Positions 10,597 through 11,325 of a stretch of DNA of 11,325 bases are shown one piece after another; within the stretch, counting starts at the first letter, position 1; every line of letters begins with the position of its first letter. This stretch comes from Candidatus Aenigmatarchaeota archaeon (GTDB taxonomy: Archaea; Aenigmatarchaeota; Aenigmatarchaeia; QMZP01): assembly GCA_016202725.1 (NCBI GenBank), contig JACQOD010000038.1, forward strand, positions 1 through 11,325, given 5' to 3'. The notes below the pieces were generated by a model, which did no database searches, had not been told where the DNA came from, and worked only from the letters and a program-made list of their open reading frames with translations. The position numbers were made by a program, and so were the translations under genes.

Positions 10597-11325
10597 TCAC
10601 TCGGTAAGCTCTTTGGCAAACTCCTTTTCAGATTTTGTAAGGTTTTCTAAGTAATCCTTCTTGGCATTCATGGCGAGGGTTTCATATTCCTTTGCTGCTT
10701 TAAGCATGACTCTCTGTTCTTCTATAGTTTCTGGATAAAGGATTACTATCTTCTTCAGGTCGGGGTCATTCAATTCTGTTTGACCTGTACTGCCAACCGT
10801 ATATTTTTCAATCTGAGTCTGACCCCAAACTGAACGTAAATAATAAAGCAAATAATCTGGCAGCATTTTTACATCATCATTTATTCTCAAGGTTGTTATG
10901 TGTCCATCAGTCATGCACGGCATGGTTTTATCAAATAATGCAACTCTTCCAAGTGTTCCAACTCCTGTTGTATTGATAAGGATGTCGTTCTTCTTTAGAT
11001 GGCGATTTCTATTTCCCTCAAAGAAAACTTTTATAACATATTCCATATCATCCCAGTTTATGCCCTCGTTTGTTATGTTCTTTGATTTAATTATTGGCAC
11101 ACCCTCGCTGACATAGATTTCTGCGGTTTTCCCTGTAAATGTGGTGCATATTTTATCCAATATGTCTACCTTGTAGCCTTTGGATTTCTCAATAAGCTTT
11201 ATCCTCTTTTGGACTTCGTCATGTCTTGGGTCTAAATGCTCAAAGTCTATTCTTCGCATATCTTTCGAGAGCTTCTTTATGAAGAGATGCGAACTCTTAT
11301 TCCATTCTGGTTTATTGACTTTGAG
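10597..11325 (-). CDS. hsdS: Type I restriction-modification specificity subunit, 5' end missing
   Basis: The frame is open at the right edge and 242 residues are visible; there is no reason to stop at the internal ATG at 11259. The visible part begins with RRIDFEHLDPRHDEVQKRI and YKVDILDKICTTFTGKT, a typical entry to an HsdS target-recognition domain. It continues with VPIIKSKNITNEGINWDD, LKKNDILINTTGVGTLGRVA and PDYLLYYLRS, the conserved GDI(L/V)...GT.GR pattern of these DNA-binding subunits. It closes with a Lys/Glu-rich helix (EEQRVMLKAAKEYETLA and on), the coiled-coil arm that spaces the two half-sites. HsdS directs HsdM methylation and HsdR cutting to a bipartite DNA site. HsdM and HsdR would be expected to the right, outside the window. 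The gene is clearly AT-rich against GC-rich neighbours, so recent transfer is likely. Confidence 0.88.
   Translation of the reverse strand, partial: LKVNKPEWNKSSHLFIKKLSKDMRRIDFEHLDPRHDEVQKRIKLIEKSKGYKVDILDKICTTFTGKTAEIYVSEGVPIIKSKNITNEGINWDDMEYVIKVFFEGNRNRHLKKNDILINTTGVGTLGRVALFDKTMPCMTDGHITTLRINDDVKMLPDYLLYYLRSVWGQTQIEKYTVGSTGQTELNDPDLKKIVILYPETIEEQRVMLKAAKEYETLAMNAKKDYLENLTKSEKEFAKELTE

Noticed and set aside
10425..10619. Minus-strand frame across the repeat array, with repeating LLQQDG/LIQQG-like pieces
   Set aside because: The repeat steps of 18 and 20 bases do not keep one frame, so the protein-level repetition is a by-product of the DNA repeats. It also overlaps the end of hsdS.

Overview
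The window is archaeal. It carries a proteasome alpha subunit, an SBDS ribosome-assembly factor and a seryl-tRNA synthetase with archaeal-style motifs (TSEHPL, LNNTGIATTR). Nearly every gene has its own TATA-like box about 25-27 nt before the start codon, which is the layout of leaderless archaeal transcripts. The genes are compact and mostly single. A Cys-rich surface protein has tandem 'NQTHLxC' repeats and a CARDB domain, and there is a probable NAD-salvage fusion; together these recall DPANN-type genomes (inference only). Most of the window is GC-rich; the last ~730 bases are clearly AT-rich.

Layout. 1-659 (+): 3' part of a lipoprotein with a beta-barrel-like sequence. 819-1358 (+): degenerate Nudix protein. 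1453-2583 (+): P-loop kinase fused to an NMN/NaMN adenylyltransferase, in the opposite order to bacterial NadR. 2598-3062 (-): GNAT acetyltransferase. 3149-4198 (-): secreted beta-barrel-like protein, divergent from serS (4316-5596, +). 5632-5901 (+): unknown small protein. 6167-7126 (-): membrane-anchored Cys-rich CARDB protein with a perfect 17-bp palindrome at its start. 7562-8266 (+): psmA. 8267-8858: a 592-bp gap with a VapB-antitoxin remnant and several hairpins. 8859-9554 (+): SBDS. 9808-10266 (-): GDP-mannose-hydrolase-like Nudix protein. 10420-10592: a G-quadruplex motif and an array of 12-bp repeats. 10597-11325 (-): 3' part of an AT-rich type I restriction specificity subunit, open at the right edge.

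How the genes fit together. psmA and SBDS are a conserved archaeal pair, but here each has its own promoter and the exosome genes that often follow are absent. The kinase/adenylyltransferase could turn salvaged nicotinamide riboside into NAD, and the Nudix gene just upstream may act on a related nucleotide. Three genes encode exported or surface proteins, and two of these end in a beta-barrel-like terminal strand with a final Phe. The most unusual points are the barrel-like proteins under archaeal promoters, the reversed NadR-like fusion, the palindrome over the surface-protein start, and the duplicated repeat array beside the restriction gene.
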